DNA of 64,000 nt, taken from NCBI RefSeq assembly GCF_000186865.1, contig NW_008705590.1, forward strand, positions 199,534 through 263,533, read 5' to 3'. Position 1 is the first letter of the stretch, and each line of letters begins with the position of its first letter. This DNA is from Aureococcus anophagefferens. Its lineage: Eukaryota > Sar > Pelagophyceae > Pelagomonadales > Pelagomonadaceae. Below the pieces are notes generated by a model. It was not told where the DNA came from. It saw only the letters and a program-made list of their open reading frames with translations, and did not search any database. A program made the translations under genes and the position numbers. Shown piece after piece: positions 1 to 10,200 of this stretch.

Positions 1-1229
1 GTGCCGCGGCGCGGATGCAACTTGCAGTGCAAGCATTCACTTGCCGGCCGCAACCCCGGCGCACCGCTCTTCAAAAAACCTCGATCCCGGGCTCGGCGCT
101 TCGGCTGGCTCGGCTTTGGGGCGCGCCGCCGTGCTCCACGCCACCGCCGCGCCCAGGCCTAAGAATTGGCACACACCGGCACCACCTTACCGACTGCGTC
201 CTCGCCAACGGGCGCGGGCCATCTCGACGAAGCGACGCCGCACGACGCACATTTGCAGCGGCCGCGACGACGATACGAAATGCCGCGAGGCTATGGAAAA
301 AAAGTCTTCAGAAATGGTGCAGACCTCGACGAGGTCCCTCGTCATGCCGGATAGAAACGCGTCGCGCAGCGTTACCTTCGCGGCGCGCGTCGGGTCCTTC
401 TGGAGAACCGCGAACGCCGTAACGAGGATCGCGCCGGTCGCCGAGACCGCGGACGCCGAGCCAGTTTCGCTACCAATACTTGGGCACAATGGCTACGAAG
501 TCGTCGAACATGTCCTCGGAGTCGCCCGCGGCTTCAACGCCGTGCGATGGGGCGCCGACGACGGTCCGGAGATGATTTCAGCCCGCGGATTAGCCCGAAA
601 CAGCTTGTTCGGGGACTTTCGGGCCATTGCGCGTCGACCGATCACTGCCAGTGCGTTTCGTGGGGATTTACGAGGACGAGGAGCACTTGCGCGGCCACTG
701 GTGGCTGCATGGGCGACCGCAAGGCGCCGAACGGGCCTCGGGCCCAGAAAGGCCGCGAACCACCGCGGGTCCACCGCGGTCCGGTGCGCCGCCCTCCGGG
801 TCTCGCTGGCGGCTCGCGGGCCCACGGGGCTCACGGGGGAGCCGCANNNNNNNNNNNNNNNNNNNNNNNNNNNNNNNNNNNNNNNNNNNNNNNNNNCTAT
901 TTTTTTGGGCGCGGGGGGCGCCGACTGCCGATCGCGGCGGCGGATCGCGCGGCGACGACGCGTGCAGCGAATTTCGTGAATCGTCGCTCCTCGGCGCGAA
1001 CGGCGCCGTTTTGCGCGAGCCAAGGTGCGTCGGGGCCCTCAGACACGGCCTCGACCGAGCTATGGGGCGGGCGCGGCGCGGGGCGGCGCGCGCAAGGCGC
1101 TGCCGAGGTTGGCCGAACTCGCCGGTTTCAGGCAAAAACGAGGTTGTTCAAGAGCCGAGGGCAAGGCTTGCTTGCCGCCGCTATAGCTACTTGTCGCAGC
1201 TTCTCGCGCCTCCCGCGTGCTTGAAGCGC
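1..1229. other. No confident gene; contains an assembly gap
   Basis: No reading frame here has a recognisable domain. The best coding-like stretch is on the minus strand at about 187-489. It has a hydrophobic segment (ATGAILVTAFAVL) followed by a mixed-charge stretch, with more varied codons than the surrounding shadow frames, and could be an exon of a minus-strand gene. A second minus-strand frame ends with DDFVAIVPKYW and a stop at 470-472. I cannot connect either piece to a start codon or to convincing splice sites, so neither is called as a gene. Confidence 0.3.
847..896. other. Assembly gap (50 N)
   Basis: Fifty consecutive N. The second gap in the window is also exactly 50 N, so both are probably fixed-size placeholders of unknown true length. 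Frames running through it are not meaningful. Confidence 0.98.
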
Positions 1230-1724
1230 ATGCTGCGGCACACAGCACTGCGCTTCGCGCGCGTCGCGCGGCCGCGCGGCGTCCGCGCGCGTCGATGCGC
1301 GCCGACGACGCATCGATGGCCGCCGTTTCAGCCATGCCGCGGCCTCGCGACGGCCGGCGGCGAGGGCGACAAGAAGCCGGCGCCGGCGCCGTCGAAGTGG
1401 GAGAAGATCCGGACCCTGTTTCGGGAGCACGGCGTCGCGTTCGCCGGGGTCTACACGGTCGCGTACACGGCGACCTTCGTCCCGCTCATGGGCGCGCTGA
1501 CCGTCGGGGGCGTCGACGGCCCCGAGCTCGTGCTGTGGGGCGCGGAGCAGCTCCGGATCCCCTACGACCTGACCTGGATCCAGGACGGCCCGCTGTCCAA
1601 GGACCTGATCAACGCGTTCATCGCCATGGAGCTCAACGGCTGGATCGAGTTCGCGCGGCTGCCCGTCGTGCTCGCCGCGACGCCGCGCGCGTCCGCGTGG
1701 CTCAACGCGCGGCGGGGCCGCTAA
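1230..1724 (+). CDS. FAM210/DUF1279-like mitochondrial membrane protein
   Basis: A 164-residue protein. The first ~45 residues are rich in Arg and Ala and almost free of acidic residues, as expected of a mitochondrial presequence. From about residue 53 the sequence KWEKIRTLFREHGVAFAGVY matches the start of the DUF1279 (FAM210A/B) domain, which has one or two membrane-spanning helices; a hydrophobic segment (FAGVYTVAYTATFVPLMGAL) follows. FAM210 proteins act in mitochondrial protein expression in animals, but the role here is inferred only from the domain. I chose the ATG at 1230 because it opens the presequence; the frame runs open further upstream without a domain. The stop lies 11 bp from the stop of the convergent K+ channel gene. 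Confidence 0.75.
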   Translation: MLRHTALRFARVARPRGVRARRCAPTTHRWPPFQPCRGLATAGGEGDKKPAPAPSKWEKIRTLFREHGVAFAGVYTVAYTATFVPLMGALTVGGVDGPELVLWGAEQLRIPYDLTWIQDGPLSKDLINAFIAMELNGWIEFARLPVVLAATPRASAWLNARRGR

Positions 1725-1735
1725 GCACATCGGTG

Positions 1736-3072
1736 TTAGACCCGCGCGGCGGCGTCGTCGGCGGGCATCTCGGGGTTCAGGCAGCAGAACGCGTCGGCGG
1801 CCCGGTTGTCGGCCGCGGCCGCCGCGCGCTTTTTCGCCGCCTTGCGCTCCTTCTTCCGCGCCTTGCGCTCCTTCTTCTTCTCCATGGCCTCGACGATGTC
1901 GGCCTCGCTCGCGCCCGTCATGCGTTGACCGGCCTTGACGATCGTCTCCTCCGCGGCTTCGAGCTTGTCCTCGACGCCCTCGATCAGCGCCTCGGTGGTG
2001 TCGATCGCGTGGAGCGCGGCGCGCTCGAGCGCCTCGGACATGGACAGGTCGCGGCCGACCTTGCTCCGGCTCGCCTCCGCCGACGCCTTGTATTTGGCGT
2101 CGATGAGGTCCAGGTCGTCCTTCGTCAGCTTGCCGGAGCCGTCCGCGTCGTACTCGTCGAACTGCCGCTTGTACTTGAGGATCGTCTCGTCGTCGAGGTG
2201 GCCCATGGCCGCGAGCATGCCCAGGACGTACTCGTTCTTGTCGACGCCGTCGCCGTCCGTGTCGAGGTCCTTGATCATGTCGATGTTGAACGACGCGAGC
2301 AGCTCCGCCTCGCGCGCCTCTTTGCGGATGTCGTCCCCGAGCTTCGACAGCGTCGTGATGGCCGCGGTGACGAAGACGACGCTGAAGAGGACGAAGAAGA
2401 TGAGGAAGACCATGTCCGTCTTCGGGTGGCAGAGCGACAGGTCGCCGTAGCCGACCGTCGTCACGGTCATGAACGTCCACCAGAGCGCGTCGAGATTCCC
2501 CCAGGCGCACTCCTCGTCGCCCGCCGTCGTCATCACGAAGTAGCCCGTGCCGAACAGGATGGGCAGCACGATCTCCACCACCGCGAGCACGCCCTTGACC
2601 CACTGCGGGCTCCGGTTGTCGTCCGGGTTGTTGTCCGCGAGTTTCATGAGGAAGACCATGAGGTGCGTGTGGACGTAGGCGCCGGCGTCCATGGCGATGG
2701 GGAGGCACACGGCGAGGCCGATGAGGATGTAGACCATCATGAAGAGCTTCGCGCTCTTCGTCGTGGGCGACACGTCGCCGTAGCCGACCGTCGTCATCGA
2801 CACCGTCAGGAAGTAGCACGCCTCGCGCACGCTGAACTGCTCCGGGCCGAGGCAGAGCACGAGGCAGCCGAAGGTGTCTGCGCGGGACGCGCGGCCTCGG
2901 CGGCGGGCGGGCGGGGGGGGGGGGCGGGACGCGGGGGGCGCGGGCAGTAGAGGCCGAGCGTGAAGGCGTTCTCGATTGCGTTCTGGATGGGCCGATTTTC
3001 CTGCTCCAGCTGGTGTTTGCGCTGCGGGCTTATCTTGTTGTAGAGGCGCCGCTTCAGGTTCTCCATCCCCAT
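1736..3072 (-). CDS. TPK-type two-pore K+ channel with EF hands
   Basis: Two exons (2946-3072 and 1736-2877) encode 422 residues. The 68 bp intron has a GC donor and AG acceptor, and splicing restores a first membrane helix (about residues 36-55). Two pore loops carry the K+ selectivity signature TVGYGD, near residues 72-77 and 180-185, each flanked by hydrophobic helices. This is the 2TM-P-2TM-P plan of plant vacuolar TPK channels. The cytosolic tail has two EF-hand loops, DTDGDGVDKNE (about 247) and DADGSGKLTKDD (about 283), then a Lys/Ala-rich end. It probably conducts K+ out of an internal compartment under Ca2+ control (family inference). The ATG at 3072 was chosen for its GGCCACC context; the frame is open a little further upstream without another ATG. 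Confidence 0.88.
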
Positions 3073-3293
3073 GGTGGCCGAGAGGACGTGGGACCAGCCC
3101 CAAGTTCGCGGGTGGGTGATGATGATCGACAAATATCCCAGCAGCTTTTCTATTTCCCTGTTTCAGCCAATTGGTTTCAGCGGCTAATGTTGCACTTTTG
3201 AAAATTCCAACGCCGCGCGCGCGATCCGAAGGCCGATGCGCCCACCCGTGGGCCCGTGTCCACGTTCGACCGGAGAAGCTTAGGCGGTCCGAC

Positions 3294-3539
3294 CTACGCG
3301 CCCGACCGCGCGCGGCGGAGGCGGTTGGTCTGGACCTTGGTGAGGCCCGCGGCCGCGAGGGACTTGGCGACGGAGAGCAGGCCGCCTTCGCCGGCGCAGG
3401 CGACGACGGCGTCGCCGGCCAGCGCGGCCTTGGAGCCGATCCGCAGCAGGGTGTCGGTTTTGTCCTCGACGTCCGCCGGCTGAGAGTTCGGAGTTAAGAC
3501 CTTCCTTGCCTTAAAAAGTTTCACTTCTCAGTTCACCAT
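3294..3539 (-). CDS. Small 62-residue protein of unknown function
   Basis: A short minus-strand gene that reads best as two exons: a start codon alone (3537-3539), then a 57 bp GT-AG intron (3480-3536) and an exon at 3294-3479. The product begins MPADVEDKTDTLLRIGSKAA and ends in a basic tail (NRLRRARSGA). The central stretch alternates small hydrophobic residues and Gly (LAGDAVVACAGEGGLLSVAK), vaguely like Alba/SpoVS-type nucleic-acid-binding folds, but that resemblance is too weak to use. The unspliced frame would need a GTG start. The gene is divergent from the cupin gene, with about 95 bp between start codons. Confidence 0.5.
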
Positions 3540-3634
3540 CGACATCATCGACCTGGTGGCAACAAGGTGCCCGCAGAGCGAGCCCGCCGCACGACAACAC
3601 GCGCGGGCTTCCCGCCGCGCGCCGACACGCAAGC

Positions 3635-4105
3635 ATGGCGCCGAAGAAGAAAACAAAACAGCATCCCATCACCGTCGTCCACAATTTCGGCGGCCGGCGC
3701 TGCACGGGCGAGCCGCCGTCGGTGGCGACCTGGGGCACCTGGGACTGCGACCCGTCGAAGACCGGCGCGCCGTCGCAGCATCACGCCTACGGCAAGAGCT
3801 TCCCCTGGACCTTCGACATGGAGGAGAAGTTCTACGTCCTCGAGGGCAGCGCGACGCTCACGCCCGACGACGCCGAGAAGCACGGCGCGCCGGTGACGGT
3901 CGCGGCGCGCGACATGGTCACGGCGCCCAAGGGCTGGAAGGGCACCTGGGACGTCCACTCGCTCCTCAAGAAGCGGTACGCGTTCTTCGACGCCAAGGGC
4001 CTTCGCGTCGACGAGGACGAGGACGAGGACGACGAGGCGCCGAAGCGCGCGCGCGACTCCGACGACTCCGACGACGAGCGCCGCGTGCGGACGAAGGCGG
4101 CGTAA
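3635..4105 (+). CDS. Cupin_3 family small protein
   Basis: A 156-residue single-exon protein. Residues ~45-125 form a single-domain cupin of the Cupin_3 type (ureidoglycine aminohydrolase/EutQ-like). Diagnostic pieces are FPWTFDMEEKFYVLEGSATL, the Asp-Met-Val strand ARDMVTAPKGWKGTW and the terminal strand KKRYAFF. The usual metal-binding His pair is reduced (GAPSQHHAYG precedes the core), so activity is uncertain. A basic start (MAPKKKTKQ) and an acidic then basic tail (DEDEDEDDEAPKRARD) look like a nuclear or nucleic-acid context rather than a secreted enzyme. It converges on the ClpS gene with 37 bp between. Confidence 0.75.
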   Translation: MAPKKKTKQHPITVVHNFGGRRCTGEPPSVATWGTWDCDPSKTGAPSQHHAYGKSFPWTFDMEEKFYVLEGSATLTPDDAEKHGAPVTVAARDMVTAPKGWKGTWDVHSLLKKRYAFFDAKGLRVDEDEDEDDEAPKRARDSDDSDDERRVRTKAA

Positions 4106-4142
4106 GCGTCTATGTCCAGCCCTTTTACACGGTGTGGGGCGT

Positions 4143-4757
4143 TCATTTGGCCGGGAGCTTCTGCGGGCTCGCGTTCGCGGGCTCGCCCTGCCAGGCCTGG
4201 CGGCCCTTGACCCCGGGCACGGCGCGCACGCTCAGGTCGCGGCCCTGGAGCTGCTCCGCGTATTTCAGACACTCGTCGCGCCGCCAGGTGCCCAGACACG
4301 AGAAGCCCTGCTGCATCGCGAAGTCGCTGTGGTCCATCGCGTCGTCCTCGGGCATGGCCAGCACGAGGCAGAGCGCGCCCGCCGCGTAGGGGACGGTCAT
4401 GCGCGGCTTCGCGAAGGTCGAGTTCAGCAGGAGGATGTGGAAGTTGTCCTCGTCGCGGCGCGTCGAGTCCTTGTCCATGGCCCACTCGAACGGCGAGCCT
4501 CCGGCGGACGCGTAGTCGTCGCGCTGCGGGCCGCGCTTCGTCGACCCGCCGGGCGACGCCGTGCGCGGTCGCGTCGTGGTCCGCTCCTTCGTGGGAACGG
4601 AGGCCATCGAGGGCCTCGAAGAAGGAGAAGAAGCCACCCCGTTTTCAAAACACGTCAGCGTTCGCGGAGCGGCGACGGCGCGCGCGCGCGTCGGCGCGGG
4701 CGCGAGGGCAGAGGCGGTCGTCGCGCAGAGCAGCGCCGTGAGCGTCGCGAGCGTCAT
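4143..4757 (-). CDS. ClpS-like Clp protease adaptor, plastid-targeted
   Basis: A 204-residue protein starting with a cleavable signal peptide (MTLATLTALLCATTASALAP), then an Ala/Arg/Pro-rich transit-like region. This bipartite presequence is typical of heterokont plastid proteins, although Leu replaces the usual Phe at the cleavage site. Residues ~100-185 match the ClpS fold: DNFHILLLNSTFAKPRMTV at its start and RRDECLKYAEQLQGRDLSV at its end. ClpS delivers N-degron substrates to the Clp protease; here presumably in the plastid stroma. The substrate-pocket residues cannot be judged by eye. The last ~20 residues extend beyond the domain. Confidence 0.72.
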   Translation of the reverse strand: MTLATLTALLCATTASALAPAPTRARAVAAPRTLTCFENGVASSPSSRPSMASVPTKERTTTRPRTASPGGSTKRGPQRDDYASAGGSPFEWAMDKDSTRRDEDNFHILLLNSTFAKPRMTVPYAAGALCLVLAMPEDDAMDHSDFAMQQGFSCLGTWRRDECLKYAEQLQGRDLSVRAVPGVKGRQAWQGEPANASPQKLPAK

Positions 4758-4895
4758 GTTTCGCGTGCGGAATTGTGTGCAGAGGCGACCGCTCGACTGG
4801 CTGACTGGTTTTTACGGGCGTGGCTCCGACTTGCAGAATTCATTTACCCAATGGTGCCGCACCCGAGGATCTGGGGCTGCCCGAAGACGACGACC

Positions 4896-5681
4896 ATGGC
4901 GGCGCGCACGAAGGTGGACCTCTCCGACGATCCCATGGCGTCCCTCTTCGAGGACGACTTCGTGCCCGCGTCGAAGACGGCCCCGGCGCCCGTCGCCCAA
5001 GCGGCCGAGGAGCCCGAGCTGCGGGCGCTCGACTTTAGCAAGGTCGCCATCAAGGGCGCCGCCGCCCCGCCGAAGCCGGCGCCGACGGCGGCGGCGCCGC
5101 CGAGCGACCGCGTCGTGCGCGAGGACCTGCACGGCGACGACGTGCGCATGGGCCTCGGCGTCGACTTCTCGTCGCTCGCGCCGGCCGTCGGCGCGTCGTC
5201 GGCGGCGCTCGCGGACGGCGCCGCGACGGCGGGCGCGGGGGGCCTCTTCGGCGGCGCGGCCGCGGCGCCGGCGCCCGACGCCGACGCGGACCTCTTCGGC
5301 GAGGCGAGGGCGCCGCGGGGCGTCGTGCTCCGGTCGCGGAGCGACGACGCGGTGATCGACGACCTTTTGGTGGGCAAGATCCTCGAGAAGGAGGACTTCA
5401 GCGGCCTCGCGGCGGACGACTCGCTCTTCGGCGCGTCCGACGTGAAGCGGGCGGGGGCGCCGCCGCCGCCGGCCGCGCGGCCGGACCTCGACCTCGGCGT
5501 CCTCGACAAGCTCGACGACCTCGGCGACCTCGACGCCGCGCCGGCCGCGCCGGCGCGCGCGGCCGCGCCCGCGCCCGCGGCGCCCGCGGCGCCGCCGCCG
5601 CCCGCCGTCGACGACAACTTCGACTTCTCGGCCTACATCGACCAGGCCCAGGGCAAGTCCGGCGGCGGGCTCTTCGACTAG
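4896..5681 (+). CDS. Disordered Ala/Pro/Asp-rich protein with DLF-type motifs
   Basis: A 261-residue protein with no recognised domain. It is dominated by Ala, Pro, Gly and Asp and is probably intrinsically disordered. Short acidic-hydrophobic motifs recur: SLFEDDF near the start, ADLFG, DDSLFGASD, NFDFSAYID and a terminal GGGLFD. Such (D)LF/DxF motifs are used by clathrin-adaptor-binding proteins, so an endocytic or trafficking role is conceivable but not shown. The ATG at 4896 has a strong context (GACCATGGC) and opens the acidic motif region; an upstream in-frame ATG at 4851 would add 15 residues. Confidence 0.6.
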   Translation: MAARTKVDLSDDPMASLFEDDFVPASKTAPAPVAQAAEEPELRALDFSKVAIKGAAAPPKPAPTAAAPPSDRVVREDLHGDDVRMGLGVDFSSLAPAVGASSAALADGAATAGAGGLFGGAAAAPAPDADADLFGEARAPRGVVLRSRSDDAVIDDLLVGKILEKEDFSGLAADDSLFGASDVKRAGAPPPPAARPDLDLGVLDKLDDLGDLDAAPAAPARAAAPAPAAPAAPPPPAVDDNFDFSAYIDQAQGKSGGGLFD

Positions 5682-5734
5682 ACGCGCCCCCGTAATGGCC
5701 AGCGTACGCAGAAATGACCACACACAAAGCCGCG

Positions 5735-6985
5735 TTATGCGTCGCTCTCGGAGTCGCTGGGCGTCGGGCGGCGAGGCGACATGGAGTCGGCCATGGACTG
5801 GAAGATCGACTTCCTCGCCGGCTCCTTGGGGGAAAATTTCGTCGGCGTCCGACTCGCGGCGGCGACGCGGGCCTTGGCGCGCGCGGCCGCCGCGGACCCG
5901 GGCGCGGGCGCGCGGGCCGCGGCGCCGGCGCGCGCGCCCGCGGCGCTGCCCCAGGGCGGCCGCGTCGTCGTCGTCTTCTTCGGCGGCGGCTTCTTCGCGC
6001 CGGCCGGCGCCGCGCGGGCGCGGCCGAAGCGGTCCGGCGCCGCGCGGAACGACGGCGGCGTCGCCCTGGGCTCCGGCTCGCTTCGCGCCTGCGGCGTGCC
6101 GACGCCCCGCGGCTTCCACGCGCGCGCCGCCGCCAGGGGACCGGGCTTCTTGGCGGGCCGTCGCTCGGGGGCGGGCGCCGGCGCCTCCGCCCGCTTCGCG
6201 GCCTTGGGCGCGCCGGTCGCCGGCTCGGGCGCCTCCTTGGCCGCGACGGGCGGCTCCTCCTCGGCGGCGGGCTCCGCCGGCCCCTCCTCGACGACCGCCT
6301 CCTCCTCGACGGCCGGCTCCTCGGACACCTTCGCCGGCGGCCCCGGCGGCGCCTCGACGGGATCCTCCGCTTCCTCCTTCGGCTCGAGCTCCGCGTCGTC
6401 CTCGGGCTTAAAGTCGAACTCCGTCGCGACCTCGTCCTTCGCTTTGAAGTCGAACTCCGTCGCGACCTCGTCCTTCGGCTTGAAATCGAACTCCGTCTCG
6501 TCTTTCGGTTTAGAATCGAACTCCGTCTCCTCCTTCGGTTTAAAGTCGAACTCCGTCGCGGCCTCGTCCTTTGGTTTCGCGACCCCGTCGACGTCGGCCT
6601 GTTCCAACCTCCGCGACAGGCGCCGCTCGCTGCGGCGCCGCTCGTGGTGCGTGACGACGTCGTGGCCGAAGGCGAGGACGAGGAAGAGCCCCCGCTCCGC
6701 GCCGAGGCGCGCGAGGTACGCGAGCGGGAGCACCGCGTAGGAGAAGACGTAGTCGGTCGCGCCCGCGGACGGCGGGAGCAGGAACGCCGCGAGCGCCGCG
6801 CCGTGCTTCGCGAGGGCGTGGCCCGGGACCCAGGTGACGAGCCAGTCGACGTAGGCGTCGTAGAAGGCGAAGCAGCCGTAGACGACCCAGTAGCGCAGGC
6901 AGCGCACCTTGTCCGCCTCGCTCTTCGCCTTCAAGGCGTTGAAGCTCCGCCAGACGCCCCAGAGGGAGATCAGGGCCGTGTACAT
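5735..6985 (-). CDS. HVA22/REEP (TB2/DP1) family ER-membrane protein with repeat tail
   Basis: A 416-residue single-exon protein. The first ~115 residues are the TB2/DP1/HVA22 domain: a charged start (RSFNALKAKSEADKVRCLRY), then hydrophobic hairpins (WVVYGCFAFYDAYVDWLVTW and YVFSYAVLPLAYLARL). REEP/HVA22 proteins shape tubular ER through such hairpins. The rest is a low-complexity cytosolic tail with five or six copies of a (A)TEFDFKPKDE unit near residues 140-200, then Pro/Ala/Glu-rich and basic segments. The tail is much longer than in canonical members (~130-200 residues). The start is the ATG at the beginning of the domain. Confidence 0.8.
   Translation of the reverse strand: MYTALISLWGVWRSFNALKAKSEADKVRCLRYWVVYGCFAFYDAYVDWLVTWVPGHALAKHGAALAAFLLPPSAGATDYVFSYAVLPLAYLARLGAERGLFLVLAFGHDVVTHHERRRSERRLSRRLEQADVDGVAKPKDEAATEFDFKPKEETEFDSKPKDETEFDFKPKDEVATEFDFKAKDEVATEFDFKPEDDAELEPKEEAEDPVEAPPGPPAKVSEEPAVEEEAVVEEGPAEPAAEEEPPVAAKEAPEPATGAPKAAKRAEAPAPAPERRPAKKPGPLAAARAWKPRGVGTPQARSEPEPRATPPSFRAAPDRFGRARAAPAGAKKPPPKKTTTTRPPWGSAAGARAGAAARAPAPGSAAAARAKARVAAASRTPTKFSPKEPARKSIFQSMADSMSPRRPTPSDSESDA
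6411..6575 (-). repeat. Coding tandem repeat (EFDFKPKDE units)
   Basis: Five or six imperfect copies of a 36-48 bp unit in the HVA22-like gene encode Glu-Phe-Asp-Phe-Lys-Pro-Lys-Asp-Glu variants. The copies differ mainly by a Val-Ala-Thr insertion and single substitutions (FKPK, FKAK, DSKPK), so the array is in frame and length-variable by unit. Confidence 0.85.
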
Positions 6986-7211
6986 GGCTCGCGCGCGAGG
7001 AGGTCCGCGCGACGGCGGCGCCGAGGTCGCGCCGAGCTCACGCGTGCGCAGATCCCAGCCGCGAGGCGCGACACGATGCCAGGATTTGTGAAGCCGTTGA
7101 TGCTCTGCACGTTGACGACAAGGCAGTTGGCTGGAGCCAGCCCGTAATCTGGGACGCGCCGCGCGGCGTCGTCGTCGCAGCGCGCGTCTCGACGAAGAGC
7201 GACGCAGCCCG

Positions 7212-10200
7212 ATGGCCGCGACCCTCCCCTACGTCGTCGTCTACTGCAGCAGCGAATCGTCCGAGGCGCCGGCGCGGTGCCTCGAGGAGCCCGGCGGCGG
7301 GTGCTGGGTGTCGGACGCGCGGCACCGCTTCCCCGTCGAGGTCGGGCTCTGGGTCGGCGACGCGACGCTGGAGGCGCTGCGCTTCGTCGCGCACGAGTCG
7401 CTCGCGCCGCGGCGCGTCGAGGTCTACGTCGCGTCCGGCGAGGGCGAGGCGCCGCGCGACGACTTTTCGCGCGAGCCGGAGGCGCTCGCGACGCTGCGGC
7501 GGCGCTGGCGCGGCGAGTACGGCGACGCCGTGTTCACGCGCGTCGGCGCCGTCGACTTCCACGGCGACGCGCGGCGGGACGCGCGGCGGCCCGCGCGGGG
7601 CGGCCCGGAGCGCGAGGCGAAGCTCGCGCGATTGGCGCGGCCCGCGCGGCGCTGCCGCTTCGTGCGCCTCGTCGTGCACGAGCCGCTCACGGCGCTGCGG
7701 CCGGGCGGCTCCTGGGGCGCGACGCCGCTCCCGCTGCGGCGCCGGCGGCAGCACTGCGTCGCGCTCGCCGCGATCCTCCTCCGCGGCGCGGACGCGGAGA
7801 GCCGCCTCGAGGCGTCGCGCGGGAGCGGCGGCGCGGATCTCGCGAAGGAGGCGCTCGACGACGCGGAGCGGGCCTTGGTCGCGTCGGGCGTGGCCGCGGA
7901 CGTCGTCGCGGGGCTCGCGCGCGGCCGCGCGTCGGACCGCGCGGCCGCGCGGCGGTCGAGCGACGCGTCCGTCTCGCGCGCGCTCTTCCCCGCCGCGCCC
8001 GAGCGGCATCCGCCGCCGCAGCGGACGCCGCGCGCGACGCCGCCGCCGGCCGCCGACGACGACGCGCTGCTGCGCTCGCTGGAGACGGGCCTCCATCGAG
8101 CGAAGACCTCCAAGCGCGCCGCGGCCGCGGCCGCCTTCGAGGCGGCCCTGGCCCGGGGCCGCGCGCTCGCGGCGGAGGCGCGCGAGAGCGCCGAGGAGAT
8201 GCGCGCCTGCGCCGCGCGGGACGACTTCGACGGCGCGTCGGCGGAGCAGCGCCGCGGCCGCGCGCTCAAGGAGGAGCGGCTGCGGGTGCTGCGGCGCGCG
8301 CTCGACGACTACGACGGCGACGGCGCGGGCCGCGACCCGCTCTCGCCGCGGCGGCCCGAGGACGACGACGACGGCGACCTGCCCGCGCCGCCGCGCGGCG
8401 CCGTCTTCTGCCACGCCTGGAGCCGGGACGCGGCGGCCGCGCTGCCGGGCGGCGCGGAGCCCGTCGACGCGTCGCGCGACGACGGCGACCTCGCGGCGAG
8501 CCTCGACGCGTCGGGCGCGGCCAAGGAGACGCGGCGCGACGCGACGGACGCCGTCTTCGACGTGGCGACGTCCGCGAAGCTCCGCGCGCGGCGCCGCGCG
8601 AAGCGCGCGTCGAAGGACGGCGACGAGGCGTTCGCGCCGCCGGACCCCGTCGACTCCGAGAGCGACGAGAGCGACGGCGGGGCCGCGGGGTCCGACAGCG
8701 AGCCCGACGCCAACGACATGACGCTGACGGACGCGTCGATGATGACGTCGACCATCGACGGCCTGGCGTCCGTCACGGGCGACGGCGGCGCGCGCCACTT
8801 TCCCGCGGGCGGCGGGTCCTTCGACGCCGCTTTGCCCGTGCTCTCCGCCGACGGCTTCTGGGGCTTCGACGAGCGGCCCCTGGAGCCGCTGGAGGGCGTG
8901 CCGCTGCGCCTCGGCGGCGACGACGGGGACCCGCGCGCGGCCGTCGAGCGGCTGCTCCGCGGGCCCGAGACCGTGTCGTCGCGTCTCGTGCTCTGGATGG
9001 ACAGCGAGAACATCGCGGACGCCGGGGCCGTCGCCGACGCGTTGGGCCAGATGCACGCCGTCGCCCTGTCGCCGCCGCCGCCGCCGCCGGGGGGCTACGA
9101 GGAGTGGGCCGTGCGGCGCGCGCTCGGCGCGGCCGCGCGGCCGGGGCCGGGCGACGACGGCGACGGGCCCTTCTTCGCGCCGCCGCTGGCGGCCCTGCTG
9201 CACGCGCGCGTCGACGAGGACTCGGGCGGCGGCCTGCGGCGCGTGAAGATCGTCGACGAGGCGGCGAAGGACTCGCCGCGCGTCGTGTTGGTTGAGGACG
9301 CGGCGACGGCCGGCGCGGCGCGCGGCGAGGCCGCGCTGCGGGCCGCGCGGTGCCGGGCCGTGGACCGGGCTCTGGTCGCGGCCGTGGGGGACCTCGCCCT
9401 GGCCTTCGCGTGCCAGGGCAACTGGATCATGCGCCGCCAGGTGTTCAACCTGGTCCGCGACGGCGCGTCGCGCGTCGACGGCGCCGCGCTCGGCGCCGCG
9501 GCCGACGACCTGGCGTTGTTCGAGGTCGACGCGGAGCGCACGCGGCGCTACGGCGCCGCGCCGGACGACGGCGGCCGGGGCACGGGCCCGCCGGAGCTCG
9601 CGCCCTTCCGGCGGCGGCGCCTCCTCTTCGCCGCGCTCGTGACGCTCTTGCAACAGGGCCTCGCCGACGCGTCGGCGGACGTCTTCATCGCGGCGAACCG
9701 GCTCCTGGTCGACGTCTTCAAGGGCCGCGCGAAGCGCAACGTCAAGTTCCGGAGCGCGCGCGACTCGCAGAATCTCATCGAGCCGAACGAGATCCGGTTC
9801 ATCGACGCGGGACAGGACGCGGCCGCGTCGCCGCGGCGGCGCGACGACGACGACGACGACGCGCACCTGCGGCCCTGGGAGGTGCTGCGCCTGGGCGTGC
9901 GGTCCACGGGGTCGCCTCTGCGGGAGGCGCTCGTCGCGCTGCGGCGGCTGCTGCCGCTCGTCGCGCAGCGCCTGCCGCGGCTGCGCCGGCGGGACCTGGG
10001 CGAGGACGCCTTCGCGTCCCAGGCGGCGAAGCGCGCGAGCCGCCGGGCGACGAAGACGCTGCTGAAACTGGCGAACCTCCACTGGCTCGGCGCCGCGGTC
10101 GTCGCCGCGGCCGTGCTGCCGCCCGCGCCGCCGTGCGGCGCCGCGCGCGACGTCGCCGGTCTCGACGACCTCGAGACCTACGCGGACTCGGCGGCGCGGC

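Noticed and set aside
187..489. Minus-strand frame with a hydrophobic segment in the first 500 bp
   Set aside because: Coding-like composition but no ATG start, no domain and no splice partners that I could support; left as a note only.
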